NCBI GenBank assembly: GCA_013177825.1
Contig: JABLXX010000004.1
Coordinates: 253,593 to 317,592 of the forward strand
Reading direction: 5' to 3'
DNA length: 64,000 nucleotides
Source: Syntrophaceae bacterium
GTDB lineage: Bacteria; Desulfobacterota; Syntrophia; Syntrophales; PHBD01
Position 1 is the stretch's first letter. Every line of letters begins with the position of its first letter. Below are positions 43,998-52,779 of this stretch, one piece after another. Under the pieces are notes generated by a model. The model saw only the letters and a program-made list of their open reading frames with translations. It was not told the DNA's origin and did not search any database. The position numbers and the translations under genes were made by a program.

Positions 43998-46254
43998 ATT
44001 CGGGACGGAAATCCGGCTGAGCCGGGAGATGACCCTCCTGGACGCCACCATGATCGGCGTCGGCGCCATGATCGGGGCGGGGATCTTCGTTCTGACCGGC
44101 ATCGCCGCCGGCGTGGCGGGGCCGGCGCTCCTGGTCGCCTTCGCCCTCAACGGGGCGATCGCCCTCCTGACGGCGATGTCCTACGCTGAGCTGGGATCCT
44201 GCTATCATGATGCGGGGGGCGGCTATCTGTGGGTGAAGGAGGGGCTTCCCAAGTGGAACGGGTTCCTCTCGGGGTGGATGAGCTGGTTCGCCCATGCCGT
44301 CGCCTGCAGCCTCTATGCCCTCGGGTTCGGCGCCTATTTCAACCACGTCCTCCTGGAGATTGGATTCACCCTCCCCCAATGGGGATTCCTCTCCTCCCAG
44401 AAGCTCCTGGCTGTCCTCATGGCCCTGGTCTTCGCTTACATCAATTTCCGGGGCGCCTCGGAGACGGGGAAGATCGGGAACTTCATCACGATCACAAAAA
44501 TTGTCATTCTGGGCATTTTCGTCTCTTTCGGGATCCACATGATGCTCGGCCGGGGCAACTGGCAGGCCTCCTTCGAGCCCTTCATGCCGGAAGGATGGCT
44601 CGGCATCGTGAAGGCCATGGGGTTGACGTTCATCGCCTTCCAGGGGTTCGAGGTCATTTCCCAGAGCTCCGAGGAGATCCGCGACCCGAAGAAGAATATC
44701 CCCCGGGCGATCTTCCTGTCGCTCCTGATCGTCCTGCCGATCTATCTCCTGGTGGCGGTGGCGGCCCTGGGCTCCATGGACACGGGCAGCGAAACGTCCT
44801 GGGCCTACCTGGCCCGGCTGAAGGAGACGGCCCTGGTTGACGTGGCCCGGAACTTTTTCTACGGCGGGGGGGTCATGCTTCTGGTGGGCGGGCTGATCTC
44901 CACCATGTCGGCCCTCAATGCGACGGTGTACTCCTCGTCCCGCGTCGCCTTCGCCATGGGGCGGGACCGCAATTTCCCGTCCTTTTTCAGCCGGGTCCAT
45001 GAGAAAAATTACACCCCCCACTGGGCCATCCTGGTGTCCCTGGCCGTCATCGTCCTCATGTGCCTGTCCCTCCCCATCGAGGACGTCGCCAGCGCCGCGG
45101 ACATCATGTTCATGCTCCTCTTCATCCAGGTGAACCTGGCCATGATCCGGCTGAGGCGGAAACGGCCGGACCTCGACCGCGGATTCGTGGTCCCCCTTTT
45201 CCCCTGGCTCACCATCGTGGGCATTGTCCTCCTGCTCGTGCTGGCCGCGTTCATGTACGACTATAGCGTGACGGCCTGGGTTGTCAGTATCGCCTGGATC
45301 GCCTCGGGCCTGGTTGTCTACCGTGTGTACGCCTCGTCCCGGGAAATCGAGTATGCCCACAAGGTGGCGGCCCTCGAGCGGATCGAGAGACAGGAGTACC
45401 GGATCCTGGTCTGCATCTCCAACCCGCAAACGGTGCCGGCCCTTTCCAGCCTTGCCAAGGCCGTTGCCCGGAGCCATAGAGGAGAGATCATCTTCCTTCA
45501 CGTCATTGAGGTCTCCGAGGGGGCGTCGCTGGCGGCGGGTGAGAAAATGGCGGAGGAGGCGGAGGAGCTCTTTGCCATCGCGGACAGCTGCACCAACGGA
45601 TGGGAGGTTCCCTGCCGTTCCCTCGTCAAGGTTTCCCATCGAATCTCGACGGGAATCCTCGAAACGGCCCGGGAGGAGCAGTGCAACTTCATCGTCATCG
45701 CCCGTCAGAAGAACCCGGGAACCATCGACCGGATCTTCTCCTCCCTGATCGATACGGTTCTCCAGAAGGCGCCCAGCGAAGTGGCCGTCCTCCACGGACA
45801 TTTCGATCCCGGACGCGTGAAACGGATCATGATCCCCTACGCCGAGAATGTCCATACGAACCTGGCCACGGAGATCGCTCCGGCCCTGAAGGAAACCTTC
45901 CAGGCCGATCTGCAGGTCACGTTTGTTCTCAACCCCGACGATCCCCGGGAAGTAAGCGACCAGCGGCTGGAAAAGGTGCGGGAACAGGTCCGTGAAACCC
46001 TTCCGGGCGCCCGCATCAAAACCGTTTGCGCCCGGGATATCCGGGCCGGCGTCGTGGAGGCCTCCCGGGGGGCGGACATGCTCCTCATGGGCGGCCGCTC
46101 CGGCGATTTCATGGAACTCCTGCTCACCCCGTCGCTGACCCAGGAGATCACCGAGCAGGCCCACTGCCCGGTGGTCTGGGTGAAGGAATACGAGGAGCGG
46201 GAGCCCCTGTGGCGCATGATGATCCGATCCCAGCATCCCTCCCGGAGGCAGTGA
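43990..46254 (+). CDS. APC-family amino acid permease with C-terminal universal stress domains
   Basis: This is a 754-residue fusion. The first 460 residues are an amino acid/polyamine transporter of about 12 helices, with MIGVGAMIGAGIFVLTG in helix 1 and FQGFEVISQSSEEIRDPKKNIPRAI in helix 6-7. The rest contains two UspA-like domains (about 470-610 and 615-740), visible as RILVCISNPQTVPALSSLAKAV, FIVIARQKNP and RIMIPYAENVH, then GADMLLMGGRSGDF. The Usp tail may gate transport by nucleotide. It overlaps the antiporter gene by eight bases. The substrate is probably an amino acid or other compatible solute. Confidence 0.87.
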   Translation: MGKFGTEIRLSREMTLLDATMIGVGAMIGAGIFVLTGIAAGVAGPALLVAFALNGAIALLTAMSYAELGSCYHDAGGGYLWVKEGLPKWNGFLSGWMSWFAHAVACSLYALGFGAYFNHVLLEIGFTLPQWGFLSSQKLLAVLMALVFAYINFRGASETGKIGNFITITKIVILGIFVSFGIHMMLGRGNWQASFEPFMPEGWLGIVKAMGLTFIAFQGFEVISQSSEEIRDPKKNIPRAIFLSLLIVLPIYLLVAVAALGSMDTGSETSWAYLARLKETALVDVARNFFYGGGVMLLVGGLISTMSALNATVYSSSRVAFAMGRDRNFPSFFSRVHEKNYTPHWAILVSLAVIVLMCLSLPIEDVASAADIMFMLLFIQVNLAMIRLRRKRPDLDRGFVVPLFPWLTIVGIVLLLVLAAFMYDYSVTAWVVSIAWIASGLVVYRVYASSREIEYAHKVAALERIERQEYRILVCISNPQTVPALSSLAKAVARSHRGEIIFLHVIEVSEGASLAAGEKMAEEAEELFAIADSCTNGWEVPCRSLVKVSHRISTGILETAREEQCNFIVIARQKNPGTIDRIFSSLIDTVLQKAPSEVAVLHGHFDPGRVKRIMIPYAENVHTNLATEIAPALKETFQADLQVTFVLNPDDPREVSDQRLEKVREQVRETLPGARIKTVCARDIRAGVVEASRGADMLLMGGRSGDFMELLLTPSLTQEITEQAHCPVVWVKEYEEREPLWRMMIRSQHPSRRQ

Positions 46255-46255
46255 C

Positions 46256-46930
46256 ATGAGCGAGAGGCTCCAACAAGTCTGGATGGTGGCCCTCAACACG
46301 GCCATCGAGTTTCTTCCCAAGCTGCTTTCCGGCCTGCTCCTGCTCCTGATCGGCTGGGTCGTCGCCTGGATCGCCAAGCGGGTGCTGATTCAGCTCCTGA
46401 TCCTCTTCCGGATGGAGCGGTTCCTGTCCCGTTTCCGCTGGGGCGGCGCCTTCGGGAAAGCCGATATCCGCTACGGGCTGTACAATCTGGCGGGCAATGT
46501 CGTGTTTGTCCTGGTCATGCTCACGTTTCTCGATTTTACCCTGCTCGTCTGGAACATGCAGGCGCTCTCCAGCCAGCTCAGCGACGTCATTCTTTTCCTG
46601 CCCAGACTCGTCAAGGCGGCCCTGATCGCGCTCTTCGGCTGGTACCTGGCGAAAGGATCCGGCCGGGCAATCGCAACCAGGACGTTCCGGGACAACGCGA
46701 GCCACGCCTCCCTTGCGTCCTGGTTCGTCCGGCTGGCCCTGCTTCTCGTTTTCGGCGGCATGGCCCTCTTTGAGATCGATCTGGCGCGGCCGATCCTGAT
46801 GATCGCCTTCTCAACCCTGCTGATTGCCCTGTGTCTCCTGGCCCTGCTGGCCGGATACGCCGTGATGAAGGATCAGGACAAGAAGACGGTTGACCGGCAG
46901 CGTCCGGATCGGGAGGAACCTCCGGAATGA
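46256..46930 (+). CDS. Membrane protein with mechanosensitive-channel TM-helix repeats
   Basis: This is a 224-residue membrane protein with about five helices. The repeated FLPKLLSGLLLLLIGWVVAWIAKRVL and IVLFLPRLVKAALIALFGWYLAKGSGRA segments match the conserved TM-helix repeat found in MscS-related proteins. There is no beta-domain of a full MscS channel. The C-terminal tail is charged. It starts one base after the APC permease stop and overlaps the full MscS gene by four bases, so it may be an accessory subunit. Confidence 0.8.
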   Translation: MSERLQQVWMVALNTAIEFLPKLLSGLLLLLIGWVVAWIAKRVLIQLLILFRMERFLSRFRWGGAFGKADIRYGLYNLAGNVVFVLVMLTFLDFTLLVWNMQALSSQLSDVILFLPRLVKAALIALFGWYLAKGSGRAIATRTFRDNASHASLASWFVRLALLLVFGGMALFEIDLARPILMIAFSTLLIALCLLALLAGYAVMKDQDKKTVDRQRPDREEPPE

Positions 46931-48615
46931 AAAAACCTGCACGGTATTGGGCGATCCTTTTCCTTCCGGCCATCCTTCTGGCCGCTTCCGTGCTTTTTTT
47001 CGCCGGAGAGGGACAGGCCGCCAAGGCCGGGAAAAAGGAGCAGAAAAAAGAGGCCCCGGCCCCTCCGGAAAAAGCGCCTGTCCGGTTCGAGGACCGGGAA
47101 CTTTTTTTCATCACGAGCCGCATCCTCTCCCTGAGCCCGAAGGACCGGGCCGAGATCATCTCGAAGAAAATCCGGAAAATCGCGAAGGATCCCTTCATCG
47201 AGCCGTCAGGAATCGCCACGGTGCCGCAGGAGGCAGGGGTCGACATTGTCGCAGGGGACCTCATCCTCATGACCGTCACCGAGGCGGATGCCCGGCAGGC
47301 CGGGATCCCCGTTGCCACCCTGGCCCTGGAGAACACCGAGTCGATCCGCAAGGCCCTGACGGAGTATCGTAAGGAGACAAGCTGGGAGAGGATTCTGCTG
47401 GGGGTCCTCTATACGGTTCTTCTGACGGCGGCCCTGCTGGCCCTGTTCTACGCCCTCAAGCGGTTCGACGCCTGGCTCAACGGACAGGTCCCGGTGCTTC
47501 GGGAGCGGCTCGGCCTGTGGCGGGAGATCTCCCGACCGAAGATAGGAGGACTCGCCCACTTCCTGCCCATTGAGGCCTTCCTCAGCCTCCTGACAATCCT
47601 CGCCAAGGCGATCCGGATTCTTGTCTCCCTGTTCCTGCTTTACTTCTATTTTTCCTTTGTCCTGGGATTCTTTCCCTGGACGCAGGCGATCGCCGCCACC
47701 TTCCTGTCCTTCATCCTGAGGCCCACTGCAGCGCTCTGGAAGGGATTTGTCTCGATGCTTCCCGATCTGGCGGTGATCGTCACCGTTTCCATCCTGACTT
47801 TTTATGTCCTCAAGTTTCTGAAGATCGTCTCCCGGGAACTGGAGAAGGGCGGCTTCGAGATCGATGGATTTTACCGGGACTGGGCCATGCCGACCTACAA
47901 GCTGGTCCGGATTCTGGTCATCGTTTTTTATTTCGTGGTCATCTTTCCCTATATCCCCGGTTCCGGCTCGGATGCCTTCAAGGGAGTTTCGATCTTCCTG
48001 GGCGTTCTGTTTTCCCTGGGATCCACCTCCGCCGTTGCGAACATGGTGGCGGGGATCATCATCACCTACATGCGGCCGTTCCGCCTGGGGGACCGGGTCC
48101 GCATCGGCGAGACGGAGGGGGACGTCATGGAGCGGACGCTCCTGGTGACCCGGATCCGGACCATCAAGAACGTGGACGTGACCGTGCCCAACACAAACGT
48201 CCTCGGCAGCCATATCATCAACTTCAGCCTCTCCTCGGAGGGGACGGACAAGGGCCTCATCCTGAACACGAGCGTCACCATCGGCTACGACGTTCCCTGG
48301 CGGAAGGTGCACGAGCTGCTCATCGATGCCGTCCTCGCCACGGAGTACGTCGTGCCGGAACCGAAGCCGTTCGTGCTGCAGACCAGCCTGAACGACTTCA
48401 ACATCACGTACGAACTGAATGCCTACACCCGGACGCCGTCCAAAAAGGTCTTGATTTATTCCCTCCTGCACCAGAGTATCCAGGACGTCTTCGACCGGGC
48501 GGGCGTGGAGATCCTGTCGCCAGGGTACGCGAGCCTGCGGGACGGAAGCCCGTCCACGGTCAAGCCGGTGCCGGCCGCAGATGAATCACCCGGACCGGGC
48601 GGCGAGGCATCCTGA
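46927..48615 (+). CDS. MscS family mechanosensitive ion channel
   Basis: This is a 562-residue membrane protein. An N-terminal signal-like segment and an extra soluble region (about 30-145) precede four or five helices. The pore-lining helix region has SLGSTSAVANMVAGIIITYMRPFRLGDRVRIGETEGDVME, the hallmark of MscS. The cytoplasmic beta-domain follows with VTVPNTNVLGSHIINFS and the C-terminal alpha/beta cage. It opens under membrane tension to release solutes after hypo-osmotic shock. It is the seventh and last gene of the run 39376-48615. Confidence 0.9.
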   Translation: MKKPARYWAILFLPAILLAASVLFFAGEGQAAKAGKKEQKKEAPAPPEKAPVRFEDRELFFITSRILSLSPKDRAEIISKKIRKIAKDPFIEPSGIATVPQEAGVDIVAGDLILMTVTEADARQAGIPVATLALENTESIRKALTEYRKETSWERILLGVLYTVLLTAALLALFYALKRFDAWLNGQVPVLRERLGLWREISRPKIGGLAHFLPIEAFLSLLTILAKAIRILVSLFLLYFYFSFVLGFFPWTQAIAATFLSFILRPTAALWKGFVSMLPDLAVIVTVSILTFYVLKFLKIVSRELEKGGFEIDGFYRDWAMPTYKLVRILVIVFYFVVIFPYIPGSGSDAFKGVSIFLGVLFSLGSTSAVANMVAGIIITYMRPFRLGDRVRIGETEGDVMERTLLVTRIRTIKNVDVTVPNTNVLGSHIINFSLSSEGTDKGLILNTSVTIGYDVPWRKVHELLIDAVLATEYVVPEPKPFVLQTSLNDFNITYELNAYTRTPSKKVLIYSLLHQSIQDVFDRAGVEILSPGYASLRDGSPSTVKPVPAADESPGPGGEAS

Positions 48616-48666
48616 CTTTTTTGAAGCCTGTCATCCTGCCAGCATGAAAAGAAAAGGAGGTTGGGT

Positions 48667-49995
48667 TTGAAAAGACTTGGGCTTTTGATGATGGTTACAG
48701 TGTTTTCTCTTGTTTATTGCTTGTTTGGGTGTGCTTCCGCGCCCAAAAGCAAGCCGCAGGTCCGTTCAGCCAAGGCGCCGCTCTCCGACCAGGCAAGCCC
48801 GGCCCTGGCAAAATGCCTGGCTGCCGGAGGGAGTGTGTTGACGGAATCCTATCCGGACGGGACCAGCGCTCAACTCTGCGTCACCGGGGAAACCAGCGTG
48901 TTTGACGATGGCATGCAGCAAATGACGCATCGCTGTCTGCTGGATAAGTTTTATTACGATACCTGCGACGCCGACGCGCTGCCCGACACACAGAGGCCCG
49001 CTGCGAACGTTTCGGACACAAACGCGCTTAACGCATATTTCCATCAAACGGTGCTGGACATTATGACGAAAGTGAAAAACACCGGATACGCCCACAACAA
49101 AAATCATAATTTCAGCCTGGTCCCCGAATATACCGATATCACCAGGCCACAGGCGGAATATGATCTGTTTCTGGATTGCTCCGGTTTTGTCGGCTATTAC
49201 GTGATTCAGGGGTTGGCACCCGGACTTTATCAGGCCGCTCAACCCAGCCGATATGCGTGCCAGGACAGGCCACTGGCCGCCGACTTTGCCGATTTGATTT
49301 CCAAAGCGCCGCAGGTGGATGACGACCACCCGACGGCGACGAAGGACGATATTGCCGGCAATCATGTCTGCTGGGGGCAGGTGATGCAGGCAAAAGATAT
49401 TCAGCCCGGCGACGTGATCGTTTACAAACACCCGGAGAATATCAGAAAATCCAAGAAAGAATGCACCGACAAACGGAAGGTTTGGGAAGTCAAGGGAAAT
49501 ACGGGGCACATCCTGTTCGCGCATAACATTTCTGCCGAGAGCCGCCGTTGCAAAGAGAACTCTTTCAGTTGCGGGACGAAGCAGTATCTGCTGGCAGGCG
49601 ATTGGCAGCGGGTCGTTTCGGTGGCTGATTCAACCACATCCCGACACTTGGGCGACAGCCGCCAGACGGGAATCGGCAAATCCGACTATCAGGGCCATTT
49701 TTACACCGCCTGGGAAAAGGGAACGACCAAAGGATGCGTCGTCGAACGCTGCGCCAACGGAAGCTATCACCGCAGCTGCATTGCCAACGGCTCGCAGGCG
49801 GTCGAGTTCGTCGAGATCAACACCGCTCACCCGAACAATCCCACCGGCATCGGTGTGGGCTCCATGTATATCGGACCGTCATTGAAAAGTTACCGCAGCA
49901 GTTACACGGCCGACAGCTATGAGTATAAAAATGACAAAGGGGAGAAAGAGCAGGTAGTCTTCATCGGCAGGCCCGTCAAGTGCGGGAAGCCCTGA
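48667..49995 (+). CDS. Lipoprotein with DUF333-like and NlpC/P60-like domains
   Basis: This is a protein of about 442 residues. A lipoprotein signal (MKRLGLLMMVTVF, then CLFGC) ends at Cys about residue 22. Near 55-75 is a DUF333-type motif (CLAAGGSVLTESYPDGTSAQLC). The middle has FLDCSGFVGYYV with a probable catalytic Cys, then GDVIVYKHPE and TGHILFAHN, the order of an NlpC/P60 cysteine peptidase. Many Cys follow. It starts with TTG six bases after an AAGGAGG; the TTG at 48661 is too close. Base composition is lower in GC than its neighbours, a hint of transfer. It may cut peptidoglycan or act as an exported toxin-like enzyme. Confidence 0.7.
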   Translation: MKRLGLLMMVTVFSLVYCLFGCASAPKSKPQVRSAKAPLSDQASPALAKCLAAGGSVLTESYPDGTSAQLCVTGETSVFDDGMQQMTHRCLLDKFYYDTCDADALPDTQRPAANVSDTNALNAYFHQTVLDIMTKVKNTGYAHNKNHNFSLVPEYTDITRPQAEYDLFLDCSGFVGYYVIQGLAPGLYQAAQPSRYACQDRPLAADFADLISKAPQVDDDHPTATKDDIAGNHVCWGQVMQAKDIQPGDVIVYKHPENIRKSKKECTDKRKVWEVKGNTGHILFAHNISAESRRCKENSFSCGTKQYLLAGDWQRVVSVADSTTSRHLGDSRQTGIGKSDYQGHFYTAWEKGTTKGCVVERCANGSYHRSCIANGSQAVEFVEINTAHPNNPTGIGVGSMYIGPSLKSYRSSYTADSYEYKNDKGEKEQVVFIGRPVKCGKP

Positions 49996-50011
49996 AATGA
50001 AAGGAAAGGAA

Positions 50012-50677
50012 ATGAAGCTGCGCCTGTGTACCGCCATCATCGCGCTGACTGCCGCCGTGGTCTTTTGGGGTTGCGCTCCGGCCACTCTCTACAGCATTGA
50101 CATGCGTTACGTGCCGGTCAAGCCGATCACCGTGGGCGAAAGGCCATGCGGTGATCGGCGCGTTGCCGTGGCCGTCTTCCGCGATGCGAGACCGGCCGGG
50201 GAACCCCTGCGGATCGGTACCGTGATCGAGGCCGGGGGGAGCCGGACCCCGGTCCTTCCCGAGAGGGTGAAGATTCCGGAAGCCGTCTCGTCAGGGATTC
50301 GTACCTGTCTGAAGCGCTCCGGATGTTCCGTGGCGGAGACCGCCCCGGCCTGGGATCTCCGGGAAGATACCATCCGGCCCGAATGGGGCGATTTGCTGGT
50401 CGGGGGGACCATCGACGCCCTGGACGTGACCTGCGACCGCTCAGACCGCTTGAATCCCCTCAACCGCTACCAGGCGAAAGTCCGGCTGACGGTCGTGATG
50501 GCGGATGTGAAAACCCGGAAGATCGTCCATCGGACGACCGTGGAAAGCACGGCCTCCCTCGAGGACATCGGGTTTTCCAGGGAGGCCATGCAGAAACAGC
50601 TCAACGGCGCCCTTTCCGACGCCATCGAGCGAATCGTCGATCGTTCCCGGAAGCTGTATCCCGGAATGAGCAAATAA
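50012..50677 (+). CDS. YajG-like lipoprotein
   Basis: This is a protein of about 221 residues with a lipoprotein signal (MKLRLCTAIIALTAAVVFWGC, lipobox FWGC). The mature part has repeated short strands (RRVAVAVFRDARP, LLVGGTIDALDVTCDR, KVRLTVVMADVKTRKIVHRTTV) and ends in a helix, resembling YajG/DUF799-like outer-membrane lipoproteins of unknown role. An ATG at 49997 is also in frame; the shorter start at 50012 gives the cleaner signal peptide. It follows the NlpC-like lipoprotein closely, so the two may be co-transcribed. Confidence 0.7.
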   Translation: MKLRLCTAIIALTAAVVFWGCAPATLYSIDMRYVPVKPITVGERPCGDRRVAVAVFRDARPAGEPLRIGTVIEAGGSRTPVLPERVKIPEAVSSGIRTCLKRSGCSVAETAPAWDLREDTIRPEWGDLLVGGTIDALDVTCDRSDRLNPLNRYQAKVRLTVVMADVKTRKIVHRTTVESTASLEDIGFSREAMQKQLNGALSDAIERIVDRSRKLYPGMSK

Positions 50678-50692
50678 GAAAGGGACAAGCCC

Positions 50693-51298
50693 GTGGAGCC
50701 TGTCTCGGGAGTCATATTGTCGGGCGGGAAGAACATCCGGATGGGGACCAACAAGGCCTTCCTCACGGTGGACGGGGTGCGGATCATCGACCGGGCCGTC
50801 GGGATCCTGCGGGACGTCTGCGGCGAGATCCTTGTCGTAACGAATGAGCCTCTGGAGTACCTGGATCTGGGCGTCACCGTCGTGACGGACATCTTCAAGG
50901 GAATGGGACCCTTGGCGGGGATCCACTCCGGCCTCTTCCACGCCCGGTCTCCGCGGGCCTTTGTCTGCGCCTGCGACATGCCGTACCTGAACGCCCCTTT
51001 CATCCGCTACCTGATGTCCCTGGCGGATGGATACGACATCGTCGTCCCCGTCCGGGGGGGCCGTCCGGAGCCCCTGCACGCCGTATACGACCGGAAATGC
51101 CTGCCCGTTATCCGCCGACTCCTGCAGCGGGACGAGCGGAAAGTGACCGGGTTTTATAAAGGCTTCCGCGTCCGAGACGTCGAGGAGGCCGAAACGGAGC
51201 CATTCTTCGCGGGACGCGATCCCTTCATCAATGTGAATACCCGGGACGAACTTCGGGCGGCATGCAACCGACCGGCGCCCACGGACCGCCGACTCTGA
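50693..51298 (+). CDS. mobA: Molybdenum cofactor guanylyltransferase
   Basis: This is a 201-residue Rossmann-like nucleotidyltransferase that attaches GMP to molybdopterin. The glycine-rich motif is VILSGGKNIRMGTNKAFL (consensus LAGGxSxRMGxDKA). The metal-binding CACDMPYLN, the VPVRGGRPEPLHAVYDRKCLPVIRRLL segment and a C-terminal FINVNTRDEL are all present. It starts with GTG, preceded by AAAGGGA. It is encoded between a lipoprotein and an OxlT-type carrier. A molybdenum enzyme (for example a formate dehydrogenase) is expected elsewhere in the genome. Confidence 0.9.
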   Translation: MEPVSGVILSGGKNIRMGTNKAFLTVDGVRIIDRAVGILRDVCGEILVVTNEPLEYLDLGVTVVTDIFKGMGPLAGIHSGLFHARSPRAFVCACDMPYLNAPFIRYLMSLADGYDIVVPVRGGRPEPLHAVYDRKCLPVIRRLLQRDERKVTGFYKGFRVRDVEEAETEPFFAGRDPFINVNTRDELRAACNRPAPTDRRL

Positions 51299-51310
51299 AT
51301 TACCGGTAAT
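51299..51310. repeat. 12-bp perfect palindrome after mobA
   Basis: ATTACCGGTAAT starts at 51299, the base after the mobA stop, and is fully self-complementary. It may be an operator for the OxlT-type gene, whose promoter is 56 bases further on. No T-run follows. Confidence 0.4.
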
Positions 51311-51365
51311 CTGCAACAGCTATCTTACCGTCCATCCTGCGTCCGGACGGCAATTCCCTTAGTTC

Positions 51366-51394
51366 TTGACAAAGAGCCTCCGCTTGGCTATCGT
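51366..51394 (+). promoter_or_regulatory. Promoter of the OxlT-type carrier gene
   Basis: TTGACA at 51366-51371 and TATCGT at 51389-51394 are exactly 17 bases apart; the ATG is at 51432 with a purine-rich site (GAGGAGAGGGG) upstream. Confidence 0.65.
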
Positions 51395-51431
51395 CGCGAC
51401 CAATTATCTATAGAGGAGAGGGGGGCATCGC

Positions 51432-52661
51432 ATGAGCGATAACAAGGTTTTCGGTATGCCGGCGGAATCAGGCCGCTGGATCTTCGTAGTACTCGGATTC
51501 ATCATCAACATCTGCCTCGGAAGCGTGTACGCCTACAGCGTCTTCCGGGGTCCCGTCCAGAAGCTCCTGAACGCCAGCGCCACGGAAGCGGGAATGCCGT
51601 TCATGATCTTCCTGGCCCTCTTTGCCACGATGGTGTTTTTCGGCGGTCAGATCATCGCCAAACTCGGTCCCCGGAACCTGGGAATCCTGGGCGGTGTGAT
51701 CGTCGGCGTGGGCTGGATGATGGCGAGCCAGTCCTCGAGCATCACGATGCTCACCATCAGCTACGGCCTCATCGGCGGCGGCGGCGTGGGCCTTGCCTAC
51801 GGCGTGCCCCTGGCGGTCGTGGGCCGCTGGTTTCCCGACAAGCGCGGCCTGGCCCTGGGCCTCACCCTGGCCGGCTTCGGCGGATCGCCCTTCGTGTCCG
51901 CCAACGTCGCGGCGGCCCTCATCAAGGCCGTCGGTCCCATGCAGACCTTCTTTTACATGGGCGCGGCCTTCCTGGTCATCGTCGCCGTGTGCTTCCTGCC
52001 CTTCCGTTACCCGAAGGACGGTTGGGTCCCCGCGGGATGGAAAGCGCCGGCGTCGGCAGCGGGCGGCGGAAACGACTTCGCCATGGGTGAAATGGCAAAG
52101 ACGTCCACGTTCTACGGCCTCTTCCTCTGCTACACCATCGGTTGTCTCGCGGGCCTCATGGCCATCGGCATCTCCAGCTCCGTGGCCCAGGAGATTATCA
52201 AGATCAACGCGGCGACCGCCGCCACGCTGGTCGGCGTCTTCGCCATCTTCAACGGTGCGGGCCGGCCCCTCTTCGGCGTCCTGACAGACAAGCTGTCTCC
52301 CCGAATGGCCGCCATCATCTCCTTCGTGATCATTCTCGTCTGCTCCCTGGGCATGCTCACGGCCGGTGAGGGCAGTGTGACGATGTATGTCCTGTGCTTT
52401 GTCGGCTTCTGGCTCTGCCTGGGAGGCTGGCTGGCCATCGCTCCGACGGCGACGACCACCTTTTTCGGCGTGAAGAATTACGCGCGAAACTATGGTCTTG
52501 TTTACTTTGCCTACGGTGTGGGGGCGATCCTCGGCGGCATCATCTCCGGGCAGGCGAAGGACACGTTCGGTTCCTATGCCATCGCCTTCTATCCAACGGC
52601 TGGCTTGGCAGTGCTCGGCATCATCATCGCATTCTTCATGATGAAATCGCCCAAGCGCTAG
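51432..52661 (+). CDS. Oxalate/formate antiporter-type MFS transporter
   Basis: This is a 409-residue inner-membrane carrier with 12 helices of the OxlT/MFS family. The opening FVVLGFIINICLGSVYAYSVFRGPVQKLLNASATEAGMPF, the loop VGRWFPDKRGLALGLTLAGFGGSPF and the later LAIAPTATTTFFGVKNYARNYGLVYFAYGVGAILGG are typical. It exchanges small carboxylates such as oxalate and formate, or imports monocarboxylates. It has its own promoter and a strong terminator, so it is a single-gene unit. Confidence 0.88.
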   Translation: MSDNKVFGMPAESGRWIFVVLGFIINICLGSVYAYSVFRGPVQKLLNASATEAGMPFMIFLALFATMVFFGGQIIAKLGPRNLGILGGVIVGVGWMMASQSSSITMLTISYGLIGGGGVGLAYGVPLAVVGRWFPDKRGLALGLTLAGFGGSPFVSANVAAALIKAVGPMQTFFYMGAAFLVIVAVCFLPFRYPKDGWVPAGWKAPASAAGGGNDFAMGEMAKTSTFYGLFLCYTIGCLAGLMAIGISSSVAQEIIKINAATAATLVGVFAIFNGAGRPLFGVLTDKLSPRMAAIISFVIILVCSLGMLTAGEGSVTMYVLCFVGFWLCLGGWLAIAPTATTTFFGVKNYARNYGLVYFAYGVGAILGGIISGQAKDTFGSYAIAFYPTAGLAVLGIIIAFFMMKSPKR

Positions 52662-52679
52662 TCGGAATTGCAGCACAGC

Positions 52680-52711
52680 GGCGCCGGCCCCGAGGCCGGC
52701 GCCTTTTTTTT
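52680..52711 (+). terminator. Rho-independent terminator of the OxlT-type gene
   Basis: GGCGCCGGCC (52680-52689) pairs exactly with GGCCGGCGCC (52694-52703) around a four-base loop and is followed by eight T. It begins 19 bases after the stop. Confidence 0.92.
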
Positions 52712-52723
52712 GCCCGAATCGGA

Positions 52724-52752
52724 TTGACAAGGCCGACTGTCTTTCCTATCAT
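52724..52752 (+). promoter_or_regulatory. Promoter of the polyprenyl synthase gene
   Basis: TTGACA at 52724-52729 and TATCAT at 52747-52752 are 17 bases apart, directly after the OxlT terminator and 28 bases before the ATG at 52780. Confidence 0.7.
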
Positions 52753-52779
52753 CGGGACCAATTCTATCCGGCGGTTCCC

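Noticed and set aside
43954..46377. An 807-codon minus-strand frame opposite the APC-Usp permease
   Set aside because: It is a shadow of a clear transporter gene; no family motif and low-complexity composition.
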